Origin: Acidobacteriota bacterium
Lineage (GTDB): Bacteria; Acidobacteriota; Terriglobia; UBA7540
Assembly: GCA_021789565.1 (NCBI GenBank)
Contig: JAJYJL010000018.1
Span: 1 to 20,419 of the forward strand
Direction of reading: 5' to 3'
DNA length: 20,419 nucleotides
The position numbers and the translations under genes were made by a program. A model generated the notes under the pieces. The model did not search any database and was not told the origin of the DNA. It saw only the letters and a list, made by a program, of their open reading frames with translations. How positions within the stretch are numbered: position 1 is the first letter of the stretch; each line of letters opens with the position of its first letter. Shown here one piece after another: positions 1 through 7,139 of the stretch.

Positions 1-1113
1 CTTGGTGGAAAGAAAGTTCAGCAGGTCTTTCAGCGTCAGGACCCCGGCAAGGTGGCCGGCGTCGACCACCATCAGCCGGCTGTTCTGGGTCTTCTTCATT
101 TGAGTGAGAGCTTTGATGGCATCGGTGTCAGGCGTCACGGTGTCTTCGGCGCTGGATGCCCGCATCACAGCCTGCACACTGTTCTGTGCCCACTCGCTGC
201 GAGGGACCGCCTTCACCTCTTTGGTGGTGACGCAGCCCAGCAGATCGTTGGACTCGTTAACCACTGGAAACATCTTGTAGTGATACTTGTAGATGTAATG
301 CTCCACCAGGTCTTCCAGAGATAATGCAGGCGACACCGTGACAGGGTTGGTGTTCATAAACCGCCGGATGGGCTCGCCTTCCAGCATCCTCTGCACGATG
401 AGCTGCTGATAAGAACCCTGCGCCACCGACCGCAGGAACATTCCAATCAGGAACAGCCACACGGCCCCGATAAAGTCTCCCCCAAAAAGCAGCCGGAACA
501 CGCCGTAAGCCATCAACAGGATTCCAAATCCGGAGCCGATGGTGCTTGAAATTCGGGTGGCTTCCCAGATGTTGCCTTTCCAGCGCCACAGCAGCGAACG
601 CAGCACACGGCCGCCGTCCAGCGGAAACGCCGGAATCATGTTGAAGGCCGCCAGCACCCAGTTGATCCAGTAGAGATAGGTGAACACGGCCACGACGGTG
701 ACCGGCCAACTGCCCCGCATGGCCAGGGCCAGGACAAAGAAAATGACGCCGACGCCCACGCTGGTCAGCGGCCCGGCGATGGCCATCTGGAATTCCGCTT
801 TGGCGCTGGACGGTTCGCGTTCCATCTCCGCAACCCCGCCAAAAATAAAGAGCGTGATGCCCTTCATGGGCAGACCACCCTTTCGCGCCACCAGCGAGTG
901 GGCGAATTCATGGACAATGATCGAGGCAAAAAGCAGGAGGGCGCCCGCGATTCCCATCAGCCAGTACTCAGCCTGGGAGAGGCCTGGCTGTTCGTGGGGG
1001 AAAACCATGGCCGCCAGAGACCAGGTGATCAACACAGCAATGATCAGCCAACTGGCATCGGCTCGGACCGCGAAGCCGAACATCTTGAACAGCGTGTAGG
1101 TTCGTCCGAACAT
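1..1113 (-). CDS. Site-2 protease (M50 family) with C-terminal CBS pair, 3' end outside window
   Basis: A membrane zinc metalloprotease that would cut substrates within the lipid bilayer. The 371 residues inside the window read without interruption from an ATG at 1113 preceded by an AGGGAG Shine-Dalgarno about 8 bases upstream. The HEFAH motif (His68, Glu69, His72) gives two zinc ligands and the catalytic Glu. NMIPAFPLDGGR (about 158-169) carries the third ligand, Asp166. Hydrophobic segments lie around 22-37, 52-70, 110-132, 140-160 and 190-225. A CBS pair follows from about residue 250 (NTNPVTVSPALSLEDLV, then a second copy ending VVDAGHLAGVLTLKDLL). This order matches the Rip3/SpoIVFB-like M50B subgroup with CBS domains, in which the CBS pair often senses adenine nucleotides. 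The gene runs off the left edge just after the second CBS domain, so little is probably missing. The substrate is unknown; no anti-sigma substrate is adjacent. Confidence 0.93.
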   Translation of the reverse strand, partial: MFGRTYTLFKMFGFAVRADASWLIIAVLITWSLAAMVFPHEQPGLSQAEYWLMGIAGALLLFASIIVHEFAHSLVARKGGLPMKGITLFIFGGVAEMEREPSSAKAEFQMAIAGPLTSVGVGVIFFVLALAMRGSWPVTVVAVFTYLYWINWVLAAFNMIPAFPLDGGRVLRSLLWRWKGNIWEATRISSTIGSGFGILLMAYGVFRLLFGGDFIGAVWLFLIGMFLRSVAQGSYQQLIVQRMLEGEPIRRFMNTNPVTVSPALSLEDLVEHYIYKYHYKMFPVVNESNDLLGCVTTKEVKAVPRSEWAQNSVQAVMRASSAEDTVTPDTDAIKALTQMKKTQNSRLMVVDAGHLAGVLTLKDLLNFLSTK

Positions 1114-1196
1114 GGCGATTCTCCCTCACTTCTGCCAGGGTTTGCGTTTCGCAATACCTGCCTTCCTGTTCGACCCAGGGCCCACCGTATCAATTT

Positions 1197-1223
1197 CTCC
1201 CTCTATTAGTTCTGATGAGGGAG
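1197..1223 (-). repeat. Stem-loop in the M50 protease leader
   Basis: CTCCCTC (1197-1203) and GAGGGAG (1217-1223) are perfect 7-base inverted arms with a 13-base loop. A smaller GCAC/GTGC hairpin (1223-1233) abuts them. Both fall inside the predicted untranslated leader. There is no U tract, so this is more likely leader structure or an operator than a terminator. Confidence 0.35.
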
Positions 1224-1243
1224 CACCTCGTGCCATTACCAAC

Positions 1244-1272
1244 ATTTTATGCCTGCCCGAAACACGAAACAA
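1244..1272 (-). promoter_or_regulatory. Sigma70-type promoter for the M50 protease
   Basis: On the minus strand TTGTTT (1272-1267) and TAAAAT (1249-1244) are separated by 17 bases. This predicts a start near 1237 and a leader of about 120 bases before the ATG at 1113. The -10 is 5/6 to consensus and the -35 is 3/6. It lies between the upstream glycosidase stop and the protease start, as expected for an independently transcribed gene. Confidence 0.5.
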
Positions 1273-1376
1273 CTTAAAAGCCAACTGAGGAAGCAGCCAT
1301 CAGACCACATCGGCGGCGGAGCCTCCTGGTACTGAGAGACAGCATCCCGCCGGTTTTCAAGCGTGCGGCTGGGAGG

Positions 1377-3818
1377 TTAATTAAAAGTCAGAATGAGTTC
1401 GGCGTCCCCGTTATTGGGCCGGAAAAGCGTGACCCGGACAGTATCGCCTTCGCGGGCCAGAGCGCTGATGCGGGCGTCCACGGCGCGCTGGGTTTTGAGG
1501 GTCGCGCCCGCGGTGTAAATGGTCAGCGTGGTGGGATAATTCTGCACCAGTGACGCTTTGATCCGAAGCTGCTTTTTTGAGGCGTCCCAGACTTCATTGG
1601 CGATCTCCAAGCCTCCCATGGTGATGTGCCGGTCCGTGCCGATCAACTGGGGGTGGCCCTCGTCAGGCCGTACTGAAATCACCTGGCAGTCGTGGGGCGG
1701 AAGTTCCACCGAATATTCGCCGCGCACCTTTCCCAGGAATTTCTGCTTCCAGAAATCGAACAGAAGATAATCACGGCCGGGTTCGAGACCTGCTCTGGCA
1801 AAGTTGAGCACAATTTTCCGCGGCGCCGGAGGATTCAAAAAGGACGGCACCGGCAGCAGTTGCAGGCCGGGCGGCTTGGAAGGCGAGGTCGCCAGGCTCT
1901 GGTTCTGTTTTTCTGCGTTATCGAGTTTGGAAGAGATGGCCAGTTGCTCCCCATAGTCGTGGCGGTTGTCCAGAAGTTCATCATCGCGTTGCAGGATTCC
2001 TGCCGCGCCCGGCTGCATGGAGTCCGGCATTTCATCAGGCCCCTCGCCCCAGTTGAACAGGCCCACCACCGCCCAGGAACCAAACGGCCGTTGCATATGG
2101 AGGACCCAGACGGGGCGGTCCGTCCCGAAAGGATAGAGGTCCATGGGCGTGATGTCCGCCACGGGCATGATCTTTCGGACCATGTCGCGGCGCTCGGAAG
2201 GCAGCCGGGTTTCATCGTCACCCAGCATCAGCACCTGGCCCGTGAGCCCCAGGATGGAAGTCCAGGTTCGCGCTTCCTGGAGCGTCAGGGGCGGACGGAC
2301 CACCAGCGCGTCCGGGTCGCCATACCAGGCAATGTTGTGCGTGTAATAGCCGCGCCGTATGCCGGCCAGGGCTTCGCGGACACCCCGGAATGACGGCGGC
2401 TCACCGTCGCCCACCACATCTCCAGCCAGCCGGCCCGACTGCGCGATTCCCATGGCTTCGGTGGGATAAACGGGGCCGCAGGCGGAGAAAAAGATTCCGG
2501 GTTTGGCATCCATCGCTTGGCGAATCAGGCTGAGGGCCTGGCGGAATGCCGTGTTCGCATCCAGCGTGGGATCGTAAGCGCGGGCTCGGTTTTTCGCCCA
2601 GATGTCGCGCGTGTCGTTCTCTCCATCCAGCTTGAAATAATCGTATCCCCAGTTCAGCGCATGGTCCCGGTAGGTGTCGTAGAGATACTTTTTCAGGGCA
2701 GGATTTGAAAAATCCGCGACGTAGGTGCCGAACCAGGTTCCAAGCTTTCCGCTGCCATCGGCATCGTGCAGGAACCAGTCGGGGTGGATTTCATAGAATT
2801 GCTCGTCGGCATTTCCGAACGCCGAGAGCCAGAGCCCGGCATACAGCCCCTGGGCGTGGATCTGGTCAGCCAGCCACTTCATGCCGTGCGGAAACTTCTT
2901 GTTCCAGGCGTTCCAGTCGCCCCCGATGGGCGAGCCCTTTTCGCCGTCGCCATCAGCCTGCCAGCCGGCGTCCACCAGGCAGTACTTCAGCCCGAACGGC
3001 TTGTAATAACTGGCGACGGCCTGGGCATTCTCCACAATTTCCTTTTCGGTGATGTGTGAAAAGTAGTCATACCAGGAAATCCAGCCCACGGGCACTTCCG
3101 GCCACTCTTTCTTGTCGAGCGGAGCAAAGAAGGGCAGCCGGCGGCCGTAGACATGCTGCACCACCTGAAACCGGCAGTGGGGGGAACGCCCCAGGGGATC
3201 GGTGGCAGCAACCTCGAATCCCTGCGCCGTCGCAATGAAGTGGGTATCACGGGCAAGCACCCGAAGGGCCTGGTCCCGAAAACGGTCATAAACACAATCA
3301 TTGAGCGTGCTGATGGCACGGCCACTCACCATTTGCTGAACGCCATCCCCAGGGTCGCTCAAACGGGCCTGGATGGGGTCGGAACCCCCGTCAACATCCG
3401 CTACAATGGCGGCCTGCGCCTCGCCGCCGGCAGGAAACCCCTGGAGGGAAACCTCCATCGCCGGGCCGTCACTGGCCAGGACAATCTCATAAGGCGCCGG
3501 CCCCTGGACCTTGAAAATCGTCTGCCCGGGATGGGAAACCGGGGCGTAGGCCAGCCGGGTTCCGGGAGCGGTTGAACTGAGCCGGGGATTGCCCGCGGTC
3601 ACCTCCACTTGCAGGCCCGTTACCCAGGTTGTCCCGCCATAGTCCAGCACAATGGTGTGCGCGTCCCGGGAAAGACGGGCCGACCAGGATGAGGAGGAGG
3701 TGCGGGAATTGCGGGCAGGCATCCGGGCCGCTTTGGCCGGGGCGCCTGTCCTGTGGGTCTGGGTCCTCAAGGATGCCTGAGGGAACGCCTGGACCAGAAG
3801 CTTTGCAGCCAACAGCAT
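1377..3818 (-). CDS. Secreted alpha-galactosidase-like glycoside hydrolase (clan GH-D, GH36/GH27-like)
   Basis: Predicted retaining alpha-galactosidase acting on galactosides or galactan side chains outside the cytoplasm. Residues 1-235 look like the N-terminal beta-sandwich and about 240-540 the (beta/alpha)8 barrel (VGWISWYDYF, YCLVDAGWQ, HPDWFL). A C-terminal beta domain follows to residue 813. FKLDGEND places the nucleophile at Asp398. The RLAGD segment (463-467) matches the RxxxD acid/base region of GH27/GH36, making Asp467 the likely acid/base. The coordinates start at the first canonical codon, ATG 3818. However, the reading frame continues upstream through RKFRLTR and a hydrophobic stretch, a textbook signal peptide core, and ATG 3818 has no usable ribosome site. 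Initiation at ATC 3875 (see that entry) is therefore more plausible. Exact substrate is not determinable; clan assignment is firm. Confidence 0.85.
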   Translation of the reverse strand: MLLAAKLLVQAFPQASLRTQTHRTGAPAKAARMPARNSRTSSSSWSARLSRDAHTIVLDYGGTTWVTGLQVEVTAGNPRLSSTAPGTRLAYAPVSHPGQTIFKVQGPAPYEIVLASDGPAMEVSLQGFPAGGEAQAAIVADVDGGSDPIQARLSDPGDGVQQMVSGRAISTLNDCVYDRFRDQALRVLARDTHFIATAQGFEVAATDPLGRSPHCRFQVVQHVYGRRLPFFAPLDKKEWPEVPVGWISWYDYFSHITEKEIVENAQAVASYYKPFGLKYCLVDAGWQADGDGEKGSPIGGDWNAWNKKFPHGMKWLADQIHAQGLYAGLWLSAFGNADEQFYEIHPDWFLHDADGSGKLGTWFGTYVADFSNPALKKYLYDTYRDHALNWGYDYFKLDGENDTRDIWAKNRARAYDPTLDANTAFRQALSLIRQAMDAKPGIFFSACGPVYPTEAMGIAQSGRLAGDVVGDGEPPSFRGVREALAGIRRGYYTHNIAWYGDPDALVVRPPLTLQEARTWTSILGLTGQVLMLGDDETRLPSERRDMVRKIMPVADITPMDLYPFGTDRPVWVLHMQRPFGSWAVVGLFNWGEGPDEMPDSMQPGAAGILQRDDELLDNRHDYGEQLAISSKLDNAEKQNQSLATSPSKPPGLQLLPVPSFLNPPAPRKIVLNFARAGLEPGRDYLLFDFWKQKFLGKVRGEYSVELPPHDCQVISVRPDEGHPQLIGTDRHITMGGLEIANEVWDASKKQLRIKASLVQNYPTTLTIYTAGATLKTQRAVDARISALAREGDTVRVTLFRPNNGDAELILTFN

Positions 3819-3872
3819 TCCTGACGCAAGGATAAAAGCCAGGAAAAGAAATCGTGTTAAACGGAACTTTCT

Positions 3873-3888
3873 GATGTCACATCCTCCT
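3873..3888 (-). promoter_or_regulatory. Shine-Dalgarno plus probable non-canonical AUC start of the glycosidase
   Basis: On the minus strand AGGAGG (3888-3883) is followed after exactly 7 bases by ATC (3875-3873). ATC is in frame with the glycosidase and opens a good signal peptide (RKFRLTRFLFLAFILASG, then the residues from ATG 3818). The nearer ATG (3882) is followed at once by TGA. The GTG (3880) gives only seven codons before TAA. No ATG, GTG or TTG exists in frame between 3875 and 3818. AUC initiation is the simplest reading; a single-base assembly error is the main alternative. Confidence 0.5.
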
Positions 3889-3900
3889 CGAATTGCGGCC

Positions 3901-3925
3901 CCGGCCGTTGCCTGCCAACGGCCGG
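3901..3925 (-). repeat. Perfect 10-bp stem, 5-base loop hairpin in the glycosidase leader
   Basis: CCGGCCGTTG (3901-3910) and CAACGGCCGG (3916-3925) are perfect inverted arms around CCTGC. With the TATAAT box at 3944-3939, transcription would begin near 3932. The hairpin would then sit at the extreme 5' end of the mRNA, about a dozen bases before the Shine-Dalgarno. Such 5' stem-loops can stabilise mRNA or control access. A DNA-level operator is the other option. Confidence 0.55.
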
Positions 3926-3938
3926 ACCTACGGCGAGG

Positions 3939-3944
3939 ATTATA
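3939..3944 (-). promoter_or_regulatory. Perfect TATAAT -10 box for the glycosidase
   Basis: The minus strand reads TATAAT at 3944-3939, but no good -35 sits at 16-18 bases. The promoter may therefore need an activator. The implied start near 3932 fits the leader hairpin and the ribosome site downstream. Confidence 0.4.
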
Positions 3945-4031
3945 CTCCCAGGGACGAACGGCCTATGGGATAATTCCTTTGCGCCTATTCACAACACAGT
4001 CGAAATCGGGGAAAATAGATGTCTGGTTTCG

Positions 4032-4060
4032 TTGACTTTCGTCATCCTCTATTGTAGTTT
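4032..4060 (+). promoter_or_regulatory. Candidate sigma70 promoter for the anti-sigma operon
   Basis: TTGACT (4032-4037) and TAGTTT (4055-4060) are spaced by 17 bases. This predicts a start near 4067, about 20 bases before the ATG at 4087. The -35 is strong and the -10 weak. The Shine-Dalgarno of the first gene is also weak. Confidence 0.35.
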
Positions 4061-4086
4061 CATCGCGGGGGCTATTCTGACCGCTG

Positions 4087-4572
4087 ATGAATCAAGAAGC
4101 TAGCATCGTCGAGATGATCCTCGAAAGCAGGCTTGAAAATGTGGAGCAGGCCGAGGAGGCCGCCCGAAGCGTATCCGTAAAACTGAAATTCGACGAAGAA
4201 GCTGAGTTCCGCATTGAGATGGCCGTGCATGAAGCCGTCATTAATGCCATTCATCATGGCAACAAGGAGGACCCCAGCAAGAAAGTTTACATCAAATTTC
4301 TGGTCTCTGAATACAGGCTGGAAATTCGCGTACGTGATGAAGGGCTGGGATTTGATCCCAGCACCCTTCCCGATCCTTTGGCCAGAGAAAATCTTCTGAA
4401 CATATCCGGAAGGGGCATCTTGCTGGTTCGCGAGTTTATGGACGAATTCAGAGTTGAGAGTCCCCCGGGCGGAGGGACGGAAGTGATCATGGTAAAGCAT
4501 CTGGGTTCTCGAATACAGTCAAACCAAGGAGGAACAGGCCGTGAGCATGAAGGCGACAGTGCGTCAGGTTGA
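4087..4572 (+). CDS. Anti-sigma factor serine kinase, RsbW/SpoIIAB-like
   Basis: A cytoplasmic GHKL-type ATPase/kinase of the RsbW family. In partner switching it binds and holds a sigma factor, and it phosphorylates its STAS antagonist to stay active. The ATP site is intact: N-box HEAVINAIHHGNK (Glu49, Asn53), G1 box VRDEGLGFDP (Asp84, Gly86, Gly88) and G2 box SGRGILLVREFMDE (108-120). Length, 161 residues, is normal for the family. The last 20 or so residues are low-complexity and arise where the gene overlaps the next by 32 bases. The next gene encodes the matching STAS protein, so the pair is translationally coupled. The sigma target is not proven; the sigma gene converging from 6016 is the obvious candidate. 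Confidence 0.9.
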   Translation: MNQEASIVEMILESRLENVEQAEEAARSVSVKLKFDEEAEFRIEMAVHEAVINAIHHGNKEDPSKKVYIKFLVSEYRLEIRVRDEGLGFDPSTLPDPLARENLLNISGRGILLVREFMDEFRVESPPGGGTEVIMVKHLGSRIQSNQGGTGREHEGDSASG

Positions 4573-4882
4573 TTCCGTGACCGTCATAGACGTTAGCGGG
4601 AGGATTACGCTCGGTGAAGCGTGCAAGGAGCTCCGTGAGCTCATCCGGGGAGAGCTCGGCAAGGGCCATAAGAAAATTCTCTTGAACCTTGCTGATGTAA
4701 CCTATATCGACAGTTCCGGAATAGGAGAATTGGTCAGCGGTTTTACGGCGGTTTCAAGCCAGGGAGGAAAGTTGAAGTTGCTCAACCTGACCAAGAAAGT
4801 CCACGACTTGCTGCAAATCACCAAGCTTTACACAGTTTTTGACATTCACAATGATGAAGCAGGGGCCGTCAGCAGCTTCTAA
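4541..4882 (+). CDS. Anti-sigma factor antagonist, STAS domain (RsbV/SpoIIAA-like)
   Basis: A 113-residue single-domain STAS protein that in the unphosphorylated state sequesters the RsbW-type kinase and so frees the sigma factor. The motif YIDSSGIGEL holds the predicted phosphoacceptor serine, Ser58 or Ser59. The start is GTG 4541, chosen because AAGGAGGA (4526-4533) lies 7 bases upstream; the ATG at 4547 would be too far. It overlaps the kinase gene by 32 bases, as is common for partner-switch pairs. No PP2C phosphatase (RsbU/SpoIIE type), the usual third member, is encoded in this window, so the activating input must lie elsewhere. Confidence 0.93.
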   Translation: MSMKATVRQVDSVTVIDVSGRITLGEACKELRELIRGELGKGHKKILLNLADVTYIDSSGIGELVSGFTAVSSQGGKLKLLNLTKKVHDLLQITKLYTVFDIHNDEAGAVSSF

Positions 4883-4965
4883 TTCGCCCGGCGAGACCTG
4901 TTGTCCGGCAGGGCACTCCTGCGGGACCGAATGATTCGCTGCTTCAAGGAACCTCACAGACAACC

Positions 4966-5010
4966 GGGCGCCGGAACTCTCTTTCCGTTGATCGGCAGAC
5001 GGCGCCCTTT
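4966..5010 (+). terminator. Terminator-like stem-loop after the RsbW/RsbV operon
   Basis: GGGCGCCG (4966-4973) and CGGCGCCC (5000-5007) are perfect arms around a 26-base loop, followed by TTTCTTT. The loop is long for an intrinsic terminator. A second hairpin without a T tract (4905-4925, arms CCGGCAGG/CCTGCGGG with one mismatch) lies just after the stop. The region separates convergent genes. Confidence 0.4.
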
Positions 5011-5068
5011 CTTTCCACGGTGCCGGGTCTCGGCGCCACAGCTTATTGGACCTTCTGTCCCGCGCCTT

Positions 5069-6016
5069 TCAAGGTTGTCGTTGAGGCCTTTTCGTTTTAC
5101 TCTTCGGACTTCCTTCGCGGCGGCTGCGATGAACAGGGGCTGGATAATTGGAAGAGAATGTTGCAAGTTCCTGTGGACCTGTACTGGAATTTCGCTCGAA
5201 CGAATTGTCCACCGCACCAGGAGGTGTTTTTTTCCAGCGGCATTTCCTGGAAGACTCCTCCGCCTTCTGCTGGGTAATTAACACCTCTTTCATTCTTGCT
5301 TTGAGCGAGGCAACCGCTGAAGAGTGAATCTGCGAAACTCTGGATTCGCAAACCCCCATGCGGGCGCCCGTCTCCTTCATCGTCAAACCTTTAAAGTAAT
5401 ACAGGTCGAGGACCTGCCGCTTCCGGAGAGGCAGCTTGGACATGGCTTGCTCCAGCAGACCGTTCATCTCCGCTCTCTGGCAGAGGACAAAGGGGCTCTC
5501 TTCCGCTGTATCCGCCATCTTTTCATCAAGAGAATGCCCGTCCAGGTAAGTCGGTTCCTGAAGGCTGGCCACTTCGAGGCCCTGCAAATCTCGCAGCAGC
5601 AACTGGAATTGGTGGTCGGAGACTCCAAGCCCATCCGCAATTTCGGCCTGGGAGGGTGCACGGCCAAGCTCAAGTTGCAGTTTTTCCCGTGCCCTCTCAA
5701 GCTGCCTCTCTTTTTGTCGCAGCAGCCGTGGACTCCAGTCCTGCTCACGAAGGCTGTCCAGGATCGCTCCCTGGATGCGGTATCGCGCATAAGACTGCAA
5801 CTGCACATTCCTTTTGGGATCAAATTTGGCAAGGGCCTCAATCAAACCCAGGACGCCGGTATTGACAAGGTCTTCCAGGGCGATATGGTGCGGAAGCCGG
5901 GCGTGGATTTTTTGCGCGATGAAGCGTACCTGCGGAAGCTGTTCCAGGATTAGCTGATTGCGCTCATTTAAGAGCAACTTCTTTTGCGCTCGTGTCGAAA
6001 TGGGGAGTATGCCCAC
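5069..6016 (-). CDS. FliA/WhiG-type alternative sigma factor with basic C-terminal tail
   Basis: A sigma70-family group 3 factor that would direct RNA polymerase to a special promoter set. Region 2 spans about 20-95 (LEDLVNTGVLGLIEALAKFD, SYARYRIQGAILDSLREQDW, the latter typical of FliA/WhiG). Region 3 spans about 98-150 (LGRAPSQAEIADGLGV). Region 4 spans about 190-245 (LPLRKRQVLDLYYFKGLTMKETGARMGVCESRVSQIHSSA). I start at GTG 6016, which has GAAAGGA 7 bases upstream; the frame also opens at TTG 6061 with no ribosome site. The protein is 315 residues against roughly 240-260 for the family. Residues from about 248 onward form a polar, Lys/Arg/Ser-rich tail without recognisable domain. It converges on the RsbW/RsbV operon. 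No flagellar gene is nearby, so a flagellar role is unsupported. Confidence 0.88.
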   Translation of the reverse strand: MGILPISTRAQKKLLLNERNQLILEQLPQVRFIAQKIHARLPHHIALEDLVNTGVLGLIEALAKFDPKRNVQLQSYARYRIQGAILDSLREQDWSPRLLRQKERQLERAREKLQLELGRAPSQAEIADGLGVSDHQFQLLLRDLQGLEVASLQEPTYLDGHSLDEKMADTAEESPFVLCQRAEMNGLLEQAMSKLPLRKRQVLDLYYFKGLTMKETGARMGVCESRVSQIHSSAVASLKARMKEVLITQQKAEESSRKCRWKKTPPGAVDNSFERNSSTGPQELATFSSNYPAPVHRSRREGSPKSKTKRPQRQP

Positions 6017-6350
6017 GTAATGGTCCTTTCTGTTAAGACAACCTAAAGACTCGGAGCACAATGGCGAATCAGTGAGAAACCAATCACCGCGCCTCTAAGT
6101 TTGTTTTTACCTCTTGAGGATTAAAGGGTTATTAGGGTGAGATTAGAATTTTCTGACCATGGCTGGCGCAAAGGACCGGTGGGCTCGCACACTTGAGGTG
6201 CGCACCCGAGAATGGCGGGGAACTGTGGTGAAAAGAGGCGCCAGAAACCCTTAGAATAGGGCGGACGGACGGAGGACTACTTTCCGCTCAAGCAGCGCGC
6301 ACAAGCCCCTGAAGGGCCTTCCAGGCAGGAAACGGACAAGATATTATTAA
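6017..6350. other. 334-base intergenic region upstream of the sigma gene
   Basis: No credible gene seen. It must hold the sigma gene promoter. The best minus-strand candidate is TTGCGC, 18 bases, TCTAAT in the 6145-6175 area, which is weak. No clear FliA-type autoregulatory promoter is visible. A 10-base palindrome GGTGCGCACC is at 6197-6206. An imperfect hairpin without a T tract (about 6303-6320) follows the kinase-like gene. Confidence 0.4.
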
Positions 6351-7139
6351 TTAAGGCTGCACAATCTCGGCGGTCGCCAAGGGAAGATTCAACTGGTAAC
6401 AGCGGCAGGTCTCCGAAACCTGGCTGACTTTTAGCCAGCCGTTCTGCCGCTCGATGGCCCGGCGGACAACCCACTTTTCAGGCCCTCCCAGTACAGAGCT
6501 TTCAGGGATGAAGGCGGACGGGGATGGACCCGCAACGGCATCCGCTTCAGAGGGCGCACCCTCTTCGCAAACTGAGAGGCAGGCGGTTTCACCTCGTACC
6601 GAAAGACTGACGCGGACCTCACGCCGGGAACGCGCCGCCCGGATGGCCCCGCCGATCAGCATGGTTGTAGCCGTGTCAAGGTGTTGCGGGCTGGCTTTGA
6701 CCCAGACCTCCTCAACCTCGCTGACCAGCCGGAGACAACTATCCTTGTCAACAGACGCAGCTTGTTCCAGCAACTTCTCAACGCTCCGCGTCCAGGAAAC
6801 GGGCTGGACCTGCTCGCCGACCCCTTCCATTTCAAGAACGTCTCGCAACGTCTCCAGTATTCCGGCCAGGCGATGGGATTCCTGCAGAGAAAGCTCCAGG
6901 ACCCGCCGGCAATCTGATTCGTCCAGTTCCCCCATCAGCGCAACCTCAAGGGACCCACACAAAGACGTCAGCGGCTGGCTCATCCGGTGGGCCAGCATTC
7001 TAAGAACCTCCAAAAAACCGATACTGTCTGTTTCCAGTACGGTTGCCAGCGGCCGCTCGGTAAATTCCGTCATAAAATTCACCAGACGATGATGCGGTTC
7101 ATCCTGGCTTTTATTGAGGATTTCCAATCCTGTAACCAA
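6351..7139 (-). CDS. Soluble histidine-kinase-like protein with degenerate ATP-binding domain
   Basis: The middle resembles a HisKA dimerisation helix: LRMLAHRMSQPLTSLCGSLE (from about residue 47) with a candidate phosphoacceptor His51. A second helix ends near residue 104. The C-terminal half should be the HATPase domain, but its motifs are eroded. The N-box Asn is replaced (LIGGAIRAAR, 161-170), the G1 DxGxG reads CEEGAPSEAD (191-200), and the G2 region reads LGGPEKWVVRRAIE without the GxGxG loop. No membrane segment or signal peptide is present. It overlaps the upstream response-regulator gene by 29 bases, so the two form a coupled pair. The start (TTG 7139) is uncertain; in-frame GTG and ATG codons lie about 19 and 22 codons further in. 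Likely a pseudokinase, phosphotransfer or scaffold partner rather than an active kinase. Confidence 0.72.
   Translation of the reverse strand: MVTGLEILNKSQDEPHHRLVNFMTEFTERPLATVLETDSIGFLEVLRMLAHRMSQPLTSLCGSLEVALMGELDESDCRRVLELSLQESHRLAGILETLRDVLEMEGVGEQVQPVSWTRSVEKLLEQAASVDKDSCLRLVSEVEEVWVKASPQHLDTATTMLIGGAIRAARSRREVRVSLSVRGETACLSVCEEGAPSEADAVAGPSPSAFIPESSVLGGPEKWVVRRAIERQNGWLKVSQVSETCRCYQLNLPLATAEIVQP

Noticed and set aside
1692..2393. 233-codon plus-strand open frame opposite the glycosidase
   Set aside because: Antisense to the catalytic barrel, which is clearly coding; no protein-like features.
5227..5233. A7 run in the sigma gene as a programmed -1 frameshift site
   Set aside because: Zero-frame phasing does not fit a slippery heptamer, and neither alternative frame gives a protein-like continuation.
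6144..6149. Plus-strand TAGAAT upstream of the sigma gene
   Set aside because: No good -35 at the right distance and no plus-strand gene follows it.
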